A stretch of DNA of 34,795 nucleotides from the NCBI GenBank assembly GCA_020634565.1, contig JACKBN010000024.1:1-34795 (forward strand), in the 5' to 3' direction. Positions 1 through 7,496 of this stretch are shown piece after piece. Numbering within the stretch: position 1 is the first letter of the stretch; every line of letters starts with the position of its first letter. This DNA is from Ardenticatenaceae bacterium. Lineage in GTDB: Bacteria > Chloroflexota > Anaerolineae > Promineifilales > Promineifilaceae. The translations under genes and the position numbers were made by a program. The notes below the pieces were generated by a model. The model was not told the origin of the DNA, searched no databases, and was given only the letters and a program-made list of their open reading frames with translations.

Positions 1-727
1 CGATGAGGGTGAACGGCCGATCCACCAACCGTTCTGCATGTTCCTTCGGGTTGGCAATGGTAGCCGAGCAGCAAATGAACTGCGGATCGCTGCCGTAAAA
101 GTGGCACAGGCGCTGCAAACGGCGCAGCACGTTGGCCACGTGGCTGCCAAAAATGCCACGATAGGCGTGAATCTCGTCCAGCACCACAAATTCCAGATTG
201 CTGAGCAGGCTGCGCCAGCCGGTGTGGTAGGGCAAGATGCCGCTGTGCAGCATGTCTGGGTTAGTAATGAGGATGCCGTCGCTGCGGCGCACCTGAGTGC
301 GCTGGCTGCGCGGCGTGTCGCCGTCGTAGCTGTACACTTCAAACGGCAAATTGCCTGCACCGATGAGGGTTTGCGTTTCGGCGAGCTGGTCTTGCGAGAG
401 CGCTTTGGTAGGAAACAGATAAAGGGCGCGCGCTTTCGGGCGCTCCAAAAGCCGCTGAAAAACAGGCACCGTGTAGCACAACGATTTACCAGACGCGGTG
501 GTGGTAGCAATGACGACGTTTTGGTTTTGGGAAACGGCCGTAACCGCTTCGGCCTGGTGGGTAAACAACTGTTCAATGCCGCGCTGCTGCAAAGCCTGTC
601 GTATTTGTGGGGGCAATTCCACGGGCTGGGTGGCAGACGGCCGTGCGGGCATACGTTCCCAGGCAACCACATTATTCATAAAGTCGCGGTTCAACCGCAA
701 AGAGGCGATTAATTCAGCAAGAGACAT
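1..727 (-). CDS. DEAD/DEAH-box helicase, MrfA/YprA-like, N-terminal part
   Basis: The first 242 residues of a superfamily 2 helicase, cut by the window edge. Motif I reads TTTASGKS (about residues 75-82), motif Ia lies in LFPTKALSQDQ (about 104-114), motif II is the DEIH variant in VVLDEIHAYRG (about 181-191), and motif III is CSATIANP (about 220-227). The spacing and the LDEIHAYRG signature fit the YprA/MrfA/Hrq1-type family with a C-terminal DUF1998 region, which would lie outside the window. Family members unwind DNA 3'-5', and MrfA acts in mitomycin-type repair; that role here is inference. The ATG at 727 is the first start in an open frame and precedes conserved sequence closely. The gene points away from the candidate origin next to it. 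Confidence 0.88.
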   Translation of the reverse strand, partial: MSLAELIASLRLNRDFMNNVVAWERMPARPSATQPVELPPQIRQALQQRGIEQLFTHQAEAVTAVSQNQNVVIATTTASGKSLCYTVPVFQRLLERPKARALYLFPTKALSQDQLAETQTLIGAGNLPFEVYSYDGDTPRSQRTQVRRSDGILITNPDMLHSGILPYHTGWRSLLSNLEFVVLDEIHAYRGIFGSHVANVLRRLQRLCHFYGSDPQFICCSATIANPKEHAERLVDRPFTLI

Positions 728-789
728 TAGCGCGATTATAGCTGGTTTCTGGAAGCTTTGTCTTATTAAAAGAAGTTATCCAGATGGTT

Positions 790-838
790 TCTTTTTTATT
801 TATTTTATTTAGTAGTTTGTAGTAGAGCCTGGGGATAT
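790..838 (+). promoter_or_regulatory. Putative DNA unwinding element with DnaA-trio-like repeats
   Basis: Positions 790-810 are nearly pure T/A. Positions 810-825 read TAGTAGTTTGTAGTAG, i.e. four TAG trinucleotides around TTTG. Positions 826-829 form a short spacer, and 830-838 are a 7/9 match to the reverse DnaA box. In B. subtilis, TAG/TAA trios next to a GC-rich spacer and boxes guide DnaA onto single-stranded DNA. The match here is structural and was made by eye. Confidence 0.5.
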
Positions 839-1032
839 GTTAGTAGGCCTTCTGTTTTCCCATATGTTCGGGTGCGGTCGTCTGATTCCCCATATCTTTC
901 TTCAACTTGGGTTTTCTGCGTTTGTCTGCGTTGGGGATTGTTTTGTACAAACGGAAAAACTGACCCAATTTTCTGGATTGTTCGCCAATTAAGTCCAGAT
1001 GCTTATATGTGCGATGACTCTGGTATGCCCCC

Positions 1033-1213
1033 ATATATGGGGAGATGGCCTAAATCTCGCGTTTTATGACAACCAGAGTTTTCCACATCTAAGATCGGTT
1101 TTCCACAGAAAACGGCCGTTTATCCACAGTATTTCGTCTAAATCGCTGCATAAAGTGTACTTGGGTCCCATTTTTATGATTCTATATATGGGTGAATTGC
1201 CCTAATTTGGCGC
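1033..1213 (+). repeat. Degenerate direct repeat ATATATGGG..GCC-TAA
   Basis: ATATATGGGGAGATGGCC followed by TAAAT (from 1033) resembles ATATATGGGTGAATTGCC followed by CTAATT (from 1184). Further CATAT cores lie at about 858, 889 and 1212, three of them next to runs of C or G. The copies lie on both sides of the DnaA boxes, so they may be iteron-like sites for a second origin protein. No binding protein can be named. Confidence 0.4.
1079..1128 (+). promoter_or_regulatory. Three phased DnaA boxes
   Basis: TTTTCCACA at 1079-1087, TTTTCCACA at 1099-1107 and the exact consensus TTATCCACA at 1120-1128. All are on the same strand with start-to-start spacings of 20 and 21 bases, about two helical turns, so bound DnaA would line up on one DNA face. 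One copy of the iterated palindrome ACGGCCGT (1112-1119) sits immediately before the third box. Confidence 0.65.
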
Positions 1214-1349
1214 ATATCTGGGGTCTGTCTATCTGGTATCCTAATTTGTTGGTGATTTATACCCTATTTGTTTGTCAAAACGCGCGCTTTGTGGCAAATT
1301 TCTCCCTTGTGCCGTATCTTATTGTTGGGATACTGGTGTATTGTTATCC

Positions 1350-1379
1350 TTGACAACTGGTCAACGTATTGACTAGAAT
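1350..1379 (+). promoter_or_regulatory. Sigma70-type promoter for spoVS
   Basis: A perfect -35 TTGACA (1350-1355), an 18-base spacer and a -10 TAGAAT (1374-1379). Transcription would begin near 1386 and leave a leader of about 88 bases before the ATG at 1474. The -35 is the first arm of an inverted repeat, TTGAC-aactg-GTCAA, which could be an operator. Confidence 0.6.
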
Positions 1380-1473
1380 TTATTCATCCTGAGCATTACT
1401 CTCTCTAGTATGACACCAAAATGGTTCACCATACCAAATATGGTTCATCAATGAGAAAACTTGGAGGCCCAAC

Positions 1474-1749
1474 ATGAACGTCATCAAAGTTTCTGCTCGT
1501 TCGCGAACTGCTGCTGTCGCCGGTGCCATTGCCGGCGTGATGCGAGAAGTGAGTCGGGCGGAGGTGCAGGCCATCGGTGCCGGCGCCGTCAACCAGGCCC
1601 TGAAAGCGATTGTGATTGCCAAAGGGTATCTGGCCGAGGAGGGGGTTGATATCGTTTGTGACCCGTCATTTGTCGAAGTGGCTATTGACGAGCAGGAACG
1701 AACAGCGATCCGCATAGTGGTTGAGCCGCGTAATCAAATTCAAGCGTAG
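1474..1749 (+). CDS. spoVS: Stage V sporulation protein S family (SpoVS)
   Basis: A 91-aa protein that matches the SpoVS family end to end: KVSARSRTAAVAGAIAGVMRE at the N-terminus, the diagnostic QAIGAGAVNQALKAIVIAKGY block (about residues 29-49), and ERTAIRIVVEPR at the C-terminus. SpoVS has an Alba-like fold. In Bacillus it affects spore formation and septation, and homologues are common in bacteria that do not sporulate, so the role here is unknown but probably regulatory or nucleic-acid binding. GGAGG at 1463-1467 lies 6 bases before the ATG. The gene is monocistronic, between a strong promoter and a strong terminator, and flanks the candidate origin. The opposite-strand frame over it is a shadow. 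Confidence 0.93.
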   Translation: MNVIKVSARSRTAAVAGAIAGVMREVSRAEVQAIGAGAVNQALKAIVIAKGYLAEEGVDIVCDPSFVEVAIDEQERTAIRIVVEPRNQIQA

Positions 1750-1771
1750 AAGAAGCATTGGTTGATTACAC

Positions 1772-1806
1772 AGGGCTTGGTGTGGGGAGACATCAAGCCC
1801 TTTTTT
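1772..1806 (+). terminator. Intrinsic terminator of spoVS
   Basis: An 11-bp stem AGGGCTTGGTG / CATCAAGCCCT with one G-T pair and an 8-base loop. It is followed directly by six T residues (1801-1806), about 22 bases after the spoVS stop. Confidence 0.85.
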
Positions 1807-1820
1807 ATTATCTGTTTCTC

Positions 1821-3032
1821 TTAGCGACTGCCCCGCTGACCAGTTGCTCGTAATTCAGTTGAAGAAATATCTTTGCGAAAAGCATCTGTGGGAATTGGTG
1901 CAAACAGCTTGCTGAAGCTTTCTGGCACGTCTAGCTGTTCGCCATCCCGGAAGACGCCGTTTTTATCCTGGCGTCCAGCTACCAAAAATGAACAGCCGTG
2001 CTCACCAATTTCGTGCAGGGCAGCATTGCGCTGCGCCGTGCTGTTTTGGTAGTAGCGGGAATGCAACACGCGTTCGGCCGTATCAAAGCCAATGACAAAA
2101 ACGGTGTTGGGGAACAGGCGGGCTTTTTCCAGATAGGTGGGGGCGTTGGTGGCATAGACGGGCCAGCGTCCGGCAAATTGGGCAATGCGTTCGACAATGG
2201 TCTCCGGCTCAATCGGCGGTTTATCCACATTTTGGGCAGAGATTTCAAAGGCTACCGGATGGCCTAGCAGGTCGGCTGAGACTTGCAGCAGTTCCAGGTG
2301 TCCGTCATGCAGGGGATTGAATGAGCCGGAGAGCAAGGCTTGTGGGTTTACGTTTTTGCTGCGTATACGGCCGTCTGCCGTCACCCCAAAATAATCCAGC
2401 TCACCCCGATTTAATTGCTGCGCTGCCTGGCCAAAATGATGGGTGGAAATTGTCAGTTTATCGTCGTCGGTGAGATTGGTGGGAAGTTGCGTTTCCAGCG
2501 ACATCGCTCCAGCCAGGGCGTTGAGAATAATGCGGCTAACCAGATTCTCTTCCCCTGCCCGGTCACGGTACCCTTTGTTGAGTTGAATGCCGTATTCCAC
2601 CAAGCGATCCGGCTGCCAGGTGGCAATGAAGGCCCGGTGCTCACCGCGCTTGGGCCGGTCGGTAACGATGGTGGCGGTGCAGGCCAACCCCACAACGGGA
2701 TGCGTGGCGGCGTCTAGCCAGCGGGCACGGGTGAAGGCCCGCCCGGCCAGCAAGCGGGCGGTGCGTTCTGTCACATATTTGGCTGGCGCTTTGCCCAGGA
2801 ATTCATCAAAGGCGGCTTTGCTGTAGGGAACCAGGGCCTCTAATAAAGTGCGGGTGGCTCCGGCTACGCCCAGAAGGTTTGAGAGTGCCTCGGTCCCGGC
2901 CCCGGCGGCTACCAAAACAATGCGCTCCGGGGCATCGTGGATAGTTTGCACAAGCTGTGTCGTTTCTACTTCCATAACAAATGGGATTTTATCATTGGCG
3001 GGGGCAAATACAATTGGAGATTGATGAGCCAT
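1821..3032 (-). CDS. CinA C-terminal-like domain fused to NadD-like nucleotidyltransferase
   Basis: A 403-aa two-domain protein. Residues about 25-170 resemble the CinA C-terminal domain (nicotinamide-nucleotide amidase fold): VLVAAGAGTEALSNLLGVAGAT, LLEALVPYS and GLACTATI, where the usual GLAGP-type core appears to be altered. Residues about 230-395 are an adenylyl/cytidylyltransferase domain with the nucleotide-binding SGSFNPLHDGH motif and a C-terminal ISSTELR, which corresponds to the ISSTxIR signature of NadD/CoaD-type enzymes. Known NadD enzymes transfer AMP to nicotinate or nicotinamide mononucleotide, and CinA amidases deamidate NMN, so a role in pyridine-nucleotide salvage is a reasonable inference. 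The ATG at 3032 has an upstream AAAGAGA; an internal ATG about 20 codons in (MEVETTQ) is a possible alternative start. Confidence 0.8.
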   Translation of the reverse strand: MAHQSPIVFAPANDKIPFVMEVETTQLVQTIHDAPERIVLVAAGAGTEALSNLLGVAGATRTLLEALVPYSKAAFDEFLGKAPAKYVTERTARLLAGRAFTRARWLDAATHPVVGLACTATIVTDRPKRGEHRAFIATWQPDRLVEYGIQLNKGYRDRAGEENLVSRIILNALAGAMSLETQLPTNLTDDDKLTISTHHFGQAAQQLNRGELDYFGVTADGRIRSKNVNPQALLSGSFNPLHDGHLELLQVSADLLGHPVAFEISAQNVDKPPIEPETIVERIAQFAGRWPVYATNAPTYLEKARLFPNTVFVIGFDTAERVLHSRYYQNSTAQRNAALHEIGEHGCSFLVAGRQDKNGVFRDGEQLDVPESFSKLFAPIPTDAFRKDISSTELRATGQRGSR

Positions 3033-3163
3033 GCATAATTCTCTTTTTGTAATTGGCTGAATTGCGCACTGAACAATTGTTCAGACAGGTGTTCAGCCAC
3101 GATTTCCCAGAGGTAGGCCCCAACTTTGCCTAAACTGGAGGGGATGTTGATAATTACACTACA

Positions 3164-5275
3164 GTGATGACTGAAACAAGCATTTCTACGGGGTTGTATC
3201 TTTGGCTGGCGGGTCTGCTGCTGCTAATTGGGTGGCTGCTGCTGCGCCATTGGCGGCAGCGAAACCCAATTTCTGTGGCGGATACGGCCGTTCACCTTCC
3301 CCCACCACACCTCATGACAAGCCAAGAACATCGCGCCTTTATTGCCGTGCTGCTGGGCGGTGGTCTGCTGCTGATTGTGCTGGGCCAGCTAACCTTTTCG
3401 CAGTTGCCGCTGCCGGCACGTTGGGCGGATGGCGCCATGATGTTGCTGGGTGGCGCACTCTTTTTGTGGGCGGGCAGCCGGGTACGGCCCGATGGCCTGG
3501 CTGACGATCAAGTCGCGCTAAGGCTGCACCAGCTGGCTCAACGTTTGCAAGTGACCGGCTGGCAGGTGATGTTGTTATTCTTTTCTGTTGTGCTCTCTTT
3601 GCTAGCCTGGTTGGCTGCGGGCGATCAAGGTTTGGCGCGGCGCTGGGATGTTTCAGTCGCGGCCTGGCTGCTGGCAATTGGGTTTGCGCTCATTGGCAGC
3701 GTGCCGTTGGCCGAGTGGCGCTATTGGCTGCGGCGCGGTTTGGGTCTGGCTCGTTGGGAGTGGTGGTTTTTGCTGGGACTTTTTGTGGGGGCGTGGCTGC
3801 TGCGGGGAACGGCCGTTACCCAATTTCCCAACACATTTTCCGGGGATGAGGGTTCGGCCGGGCTGCATGCGGCGCGCTTTGTGCAGGGTGAGGTCGATAA
3901 CTGGTTTACTATTGGCTGGTTTTCGTTCCCCTCTTTGTATTATGCGCTGCAAAGTGTGTTTATTGAACTGTTTGGGCAGACGATTGAGGCGCTGCGGTTT
4001 TTGGCGGCTTTGGGCGGAACGTTGGCGGTGCTGGCTACCTATTTTCTGGCGCGGAGCATGTTTGGCAAGGAAACGGCCGTTGCTGCCGCCATCCTCATGA
4101 TGGGATCTCATTACCATATTCACATGAGCCGCATTGGGCTGAACAACGTGTGGGATAGTCTGTTTGTGGCCCTGACGCTGGCGGGCGTGTGGGCCGGTTG
4201 GCGCAGTGGCAAGCGGCTGCCCTGGGTGTTGGGCGGCCTGGCGCTGGGACTCGGCCAATATTTTTACGTTTCGGTGCGGGTGCTACCGCTGCTGTTACTG
4301 ATTTGGGTGGTTGGATTGTGGTGGCGACGGCGGGATCAGTGGAAGCAGCAATTTGTTAATTTTGTGATGTGCGCCGGAACGGCCGTTATCACCTTGCTGC
4401 CGTTGGGGATTTATTTTGCTACCCATTGGGCCGAGTTCCAGGCTCCGTTGAACCGCGTCACGATTGTGGGCGAGCGATTGGCCAGCATGGCTGAGTTGCA
4501 AAATCAGAGTGAGATCATGATTGTGCTGCGGCAGATGGGGCTGGCGGCATTGGGCTTTACGCACGAGTCGCTGCGCTTGCTCTACGAGCCGGGTGTGCCG
4601 CTGCTGCTACCTATTGCCGCCGGATTGTTTCTGGTGGGTCTGGCCTGGCTGATTTTTCGCTTTGATGCGCGCAGTGGATTGCTGCTGCTCCCCCTGCTCT
4701 CTGTGGTGGTGTTGAGTGGGTTTAGCCAGGACCCACCGGCTTCGCAGCGTTTCATTTTGGCGCTGCCTTCGGCGATGATTGTGGTAGGGCTGCCGATTGG
4801 GCTGGTGTTCAGCTGGCTGCGGCAGCTATGGCCTGGTGGTTCTGCCTGGGTGGGTTTGAGTACTGCCGTTGTTCTTTTTGGCCTCGTATTAATTGACATA
4901 ACATTTTATTTTGGCGGACTGTTTGAAACGTATACGTTAGGTGGGCAAAACACGATTGTGGCCACCCAAATTGCCTATGATTTAAAAGATGAGCCGGAAA
5001 CGCCCGCTGTCTACTTTTTTGGATTTCCGCGGATGGGCTATTTTAGCCTGGCGACGATTCCGTACCTGGTGCCAGAGATTGACGCCGTTGATGTGGTTGA
5101 ACCTTTAACCGAACCACCCGATTGGATCATTAGGCGACCTACCATGGTTATCTTTTTGCCAGAGCGCCTCAATGAATTGGATTTTGTGGAGGCGAAGTTT
5201 GGGAACGGCCGTTACGAGGAAATTCGCGATGAGCAAAATCGCTTGCTTTACGCGGTTTACAGATTGGAGCCTTGA
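3164..5275 (+). CDS. GT-C membrane glycosyltransferase (GT39/PMT-like)
   Basis: A roughly 703-aa polytopic membrane protein with about a dozen hydrophobic segments. These begin with a hairpin at residues 10-30, followed by segments near 57-75, 88-103, 135-152 and 165-182, and a block around 200-215. After that block comes NTFSGDEGSAGLHAARFVQGE; the acidic GDEG (about 227-230) in the first large outer loop is the catalytic or metal-binding signature of GT-C enzymes such as PMT and ArnT. The soluble C-terminal part starts near residue 590. These enzymes use polyprenyl-phosphate sugars to modify lipids or proteins on the outer face; the acceptor is unknown. The start is GTG at 3164 or ATG at 3167, neither with a well-placed Shine-Dalgarno (GGAGGGG lies over 20 bases upstream). 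It carries five copies of ACGGCCGT. Confidence 0.82.
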   Translation: MMTETSISTGLYLWLAGLLLLIGWLLLRHWRQRNPISVADTAVHLPPPHLMTSQEHRAFIAVLLGGGLLLIVLGQLTFSQLPLPARWADGAMMLLGGALFLWAGSRVRPDGLADDQVALRLHQLAQRLQVTGWQVMLLFFSVVLSLLAWLAAGDQGLARRWDVSVAAWLLAIGFALIGSVPLAEWRYWLRRGLGLARWEWWFLLGLFVGAWLLRGTAVTQFPNTFSGDEGSAGLHAARFVQGEVDNWFTIGWFSFPSLYYALQSVFIELFGQTIEALRFLAALGGTLAVLATYFLARSMFGKETAVAAAILMMGSHYHIHMSRIGLNNVWDSLFVALTLAGVWAGWRSGKRLPWVLGGLALGLGQYFYVSVRVLPLLLLIWVVGLWWRRRDQWKQQFVNFVMCAGTAVITLLPLGIYFATHWAEFQAPLNRVTIVGERLASMAELQNQSEIMIVLRQMGLAALGFTHESLRLLYEPGVPLLLPIAAGLFLVGLAWLIFRFDARSGLLLLPLLSVVVLSGFSQDPPASQRFILALPSAMIVVGLPIGLVFSWLRQLWPGGSAWVGLSTAVVLFGLVLIDITFYFGGLFETYTLGGQNTIVATQIAYDLKDEPETPAVYFFGFPRMGYFSLATIPYLVPEIDAVDVVEPLTEPPDWIIRRPTMVIFLPERLNELDFVEAKFGNGRYEEIRDEQNRLLYAVYRLEP

Positions 5276-5280
5276 TTTTT

Positions 5281-5350
5281 AAAGCCACAGAGGGCACAGA
5301 GCAAAAGAGAATAACTCTCTAAAATCTCTGTGCCCTTTGTGCCACTTTTT
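5281..5350. terminator. Bidirectional CACAGAG hairpin terminator
   Basis: The left arm GCCACAGAGGGCACAGAG pairs with the right arm CTCTGTGCCCTTTGTGCC, leaving a two-base bulge and a loop of roughly 28 bases. T-runs flank it on both strands (ATTTTTAAAG on the left, ACTTTTTTTAA on the right). It lies between the convergent glycosyltransferase and YhaM-like genes and could end both transcripts. It belongs to the dispersed CACAGAG repeat family seen also near 12605, 17819 and 28027. Confidence 0.75.
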
Positions 5351-6313
5351 TTAACTCGATTGCCAGTCGAAGCCGTCAGGGCGGCGTAGTTCTGTGCCAA
5401 ACATGTAGCTGCTTTTGGCTGTCCAATCATCTTCCCCGCTGTCGTTAGCCAGATGATCGAAGAAACCTTGTACGCGGCTATCTAGCAAATCAATCTGGTG
5501 CAGCAAGATGGCTTCTAACGTTTTGGGCACAACGGGCGATCCCCATTCTTGCGTGCCGTGATGGGAAGCAACGAGATGAACGAGGTGGCGCAGCTTGTCT
5601 TCGGGAAAGTCACCCAGTTCGGCGGCCGCTTTTTCTACCATAATGACGGCGCGGGTGATGTGGCCTACCAAACGGCCGTCTTCCGAAAAGCTAAACGATT
5701 TGCTGATGTCATACTCGATGGCTTTGCCCATATCGTGCAGCAGCGTACCGCTCAACAGCAAATCCCGATTAACAAAGGGATAATGCGCTGCCAGGACATT
5801 GGCCAGTTTGGCCATGCTCAAGGTGTGCTCCATCAATCCGCCGATGTACGCATGATGCATGTTGCGGGCGGCGGGCGCATCGGCGAACTCGCGCAAGAAA
5901 TTGTCGTTCAGCAGCAAATGGGCAACCAGCTTTTGCCAGGGATCTCCCAAGCTGCTGATTTGTGCTTTGAGTTCGGCCACCATCTCTTCCCGTGGACGGC
6001 GGCTGGCTGGCAGTAGATCAGCCAACGTTGGCTCCAGGTTTTGGTTCATGTCGGTGATGGTAATTTGCAGGGCATCCTTGTAGCGCACCGCGCGCCCGGT
6101 TACCAGCACGGCACTGCCGCTGTTGACCCAACTTTCGGCGTAGCTGGGGATGTCCCAAAAGACGAAGGCAATCTGCCCGGTGTTGTCGCGCAAGGTGCCT
6201 AGCAGGTAAGGACGGCCGTCTTTCGTCTCGCGCGAAATTGAATCTTGAATCAGAAATGGCTCATTTTCCAGCTCATCTCCAACATTGATATTATTTACAA
6301 AAAAAGCTTTCAC
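5351..6313 (-). CDS. yhaM: 3'-5' exoribonuclease YhaM-like (OB fold + HD domain)
   Basis: A 320-aa protein with the YhaM/Cbf1 architecture. Residues about 20-95 form an OB-fold with the phrase YLLGTLRDNTGQIAFVFWD. Residues about 150-300 form an HD metal-dependent phosphohydrolase domain with MHHAYIGGLMEHT (His153/154, His163), LLHDMGKAIEYD (His193-Asp194), the HH pair at 251-252 in LVASHHGTQEWGSP, and HQIDLLDSR (Asp275). Length and motif order match Gram-positive YhaM, which trims RNA and single-stranded DNA from the 3' end. The start is GTG (6311-6313), preceded by GAGAGGG. It is divergent from ubiX across about 145 bases. Confidence 0.9.
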   Translation of the reverse strand: MKAFFVNNINVGDELENEPFLIQDSISRETKDGRPYLLGTLRDNTGQIAFVFWDIPSYAESWVNSGSAVLVTGRAVRYKDALQITITDMNQNLEPTLADLLPASRRPREEMVAELKAQISSLGDPWQKLVAHLLLNDNFLREFADAPAARNMHHAYIGGLMEHTLSMAKLANVLAAHYPFVNRDLLLSGTLLHDMGKAIEYDISKSFSFSEDGRLVGHITRAVIMVEKAAAELGDFPEDKLRHLVHLVASHHGTQEWGSPVVPKTLEAILLHQIDLLDSRVQGFFDHLANDSGEDDWTAKSSYMFGTELRRPDGFDWQSS

Positions 6314-6387
6314 AAAACCCTCTCAACTGATGTTTGGTGCAACGTTGGCATATTTGGCAAAATAGCAGCGGCGATTGTAAGGGGATT

Positions 6388-6415
6388 TTGGTTTTCTGGC
6401 TACCTCTTCTAAAAT
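6388..6415 (+). promoter_or_regulatory. Possible promoter of the ubiX operon
   Basis: TTGGTT (6388-6393), a 16-base spacer and TAAAAT (6410-6415), 43 bases before the ubiX ATG. It is a moderate match to the sigma70 consensus, judged by eye. Confidence 0.35.
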
Positions 6416-6458
6416 CAGTAGGGACAAAATTATTGCTTATATTTGCCTTGGAGGCGCG

Positions 6459-7049
6459 ATGAAAAAGTTAATTGTGGGGATTTCTGGAGCCAGCGGCGTC
6501 ATCTATGGTATTCGCCTTTTGCAGCTGCTGCGTGATGTGCCCGATGTGGAAACACACTTGATTTTGAGTTCGGCAGCCGCGACCACTATCGGGCTGGAAA
6601 CGGATTTGACGGCCGAACAGGTGATGCAGCTAGCCGACGTGACGTACCGATTTAAGGACATCGCAGCGGCCGTTTCCTCTGGCTCTTTTCGGACCTGGGG
6701 CATGGTGGTTATCCCCTGCTCCATGAAAACGTTGGCCGGTATTGCCAATTCCTTTAGCGATAATTTGCTGCTGCGCGCGGCAGATGTCGTGCTAAAAGAT
6801 CGGCGTCGGTTGGTGATTGTTCCACGGGAAACACCGCTACATTTGGGGCATTTGCGCCTCATGACACAAGTCACGGAGATGGGGGCCATCCTCGCCCCAC
6901 CGATGCCCGCCTTCTACCATCGTCCCAAATCCATTGACGACATCATCAACCAGACGGTCAATCGCGTGCTTGATTTGCTGGAGATTGATTTGCCCCATGA
7001 TTTGTTTACCCGCTGGCAAGGGGGCAAGGAGAGCCGTGCCGATGCGTGA
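6459..7049 (+). CDS. ubiX: UbiX-family flavin prenyltransferase
   Basis: A 196-aa flavoprotein that matches UbiX/Pad1 throughout. It has the N-terminal nucleotide-fold motif VGISGASGVIYGIRLLQLL (residues 5-23) and the conserved central block VVIPCSMKTLAGIANSFSDNLLLRAADVVLKDRRRL, continuing to VPRETPLHLGHLR. The C-terminal region includes the APPMPAFYHRPKSIDDIINQTVNRVLD segment. UbiX makes prenylated FMN from dimethylallyl phosphate and FMN for UbiD-type decarboxylases; no ubiD is present in the window. GGAGG lies at 6450-6454, four bases before the ATG. The stop overlaps the next start by 8 bases, so the two genes are probably translationally coupled. Confidence 0.95.
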   Translation: MKKLIVGISGASGVIYGIRLLQLLRDVPDVETHLILSSAAATTIGLETDLTAEQVMQLADVTYRFKDIAAAVSSGSFRTWGMVVIPCSMKTLAGIANSFSDNLLLRAADVVLKDRRRLVIVPRETPLHLGHLRLMTQVTEMGAILAPPMPAFYHRPKSIDDIINQTVNRVLDLLEIDLPHDLFTRWQGGKESRADA

Positions 7050-7488
7050 TCCCCGTCAACTGGCGCTTGACTATTTGGCCAGTCACCAGGTAATGACGCT
7101 GGCCACCAATGGCCCAATGGGGCTTTGGGCTGCGGCCGTTTTCTATGTGAATGAAGACTTCGCCCTGACTTTTCTATCGGCTGGCCATACCCGACACGCG
7201 CAAAACATAACGGCCGTTCCCCAAGTTGCGGCGACTATTCAAGAAGATTATCGGGATTGGGAAGATATTCGTGGGATTCAATTGGAGGGGGCCGTAACGC
7301 TGCTAACCAATGTTTCCCGGGAAACGGCCGTTGCTTGCTACCTGCAAAAGTACCCCTTCTTGGCAAATGTCGACGCCACAATGAAAAACGCCCTGGCTAA
7401 AGTGAATTGGTATCAGCTTCAGCCAGAGCGTCTTTATTTTATAGATAACAACTTGGGGCTAGGCCATCGCGACGAAATCGCGCTTTAG
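7042..7488 (+). CDS. Pyridoxamine 5'-phosphate oxidase-like flavin-binding protein
   Basis: A 148-aa protein with the split-barrel fold typical of small PPOX-like flavoproteins: VMTLATNGPMGLWAAAVFYVNEDFALTFLSAGHTRHAQNI (residues about 18-57), then a second strand pair with GIQLEGAVTLL and a C-terminal tail with the WYQLQPERLYFID pattern. Members bind FMN, F420 or heme, and the substrate cannot be told from sequence. I place the start at ATG 7042, preceded by GGAG and overlapping the ubiX stop; longer upstream extensions are translations of ubiX in another frame. It may act with UbiX as a flavin-related pair. A 14-bp perfect palindrome GTTTCCCGGGAAAC, related to parS, lies in its coding sequence at 7312-7325. 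Confidence 0.82.
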   Translation: MRDPRQLALDYLASHQVMTLATNGPMGLWAAAVFYVNEDFALTFLSAGHTRHAQNITAVPQVAATIQEDYRDWEDIRGIQLEGAVTLLTNVSRETAVACYLQKYPFLANVDATMKNALAKVNWYQLQPERLYFIDNNLGLGHRDEIAL

Positions 7489-7496
7489 CTTGTCAC

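Larger units (their letters stand above)
728..1473. other. Candidate chromosomal replication origin (oriC)
   Basis: A 746-base stretch with no credible gene, between the divergent helicase and spoVS genes. It contains an AT-rich tract (790-810), a TAGTAG-TTTG-TAGTAG block (810-825) resembling DnaA-trios, and a short GC spacer. Then comes TGGGGATAT (830-838), which matches the reverse-complement DnaA box TGTGGATAA at 7 of 9 positions. Downstream are three co-oriented DnaA boxes (1079-1128) and a set of CATAT/ATATGGG repeats. The order AT-rich tract, TAG trinucleotides, GC spacer, box is that of the Bacillus subtilis unwinding element. dnaA and dnaN are not adjacent, so this call is inference. 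An alternative is a DnaA-titrating or DnaA-regulated intergenic region. Confidence 0.6.

Noticed and set aside
1380..1715. Minus-strand open frame of 111 codons over spoVS
   Set aside because: It lies opposite a clear SpoVS gene with promoter, ribosome site and terminator; its low-complexity Ala/Arg/Ser content is typical of an antisense shadow.
2221..2229. Fourth exact DnaA box TTATCCACA
   Set aside because: It is single and inside the CinA/NadD-like coding sequence, in a glycine-valine-aspartate-lysine codon context; I treat it as isolated rather than part of the origin.
6934..7041. N-terminal extension of the PPOX-like protein
   Set aside because: These 36 codons re-read ubiX in another frame; the ATG at 7042 has a ribosome site and begins the conserved fold.
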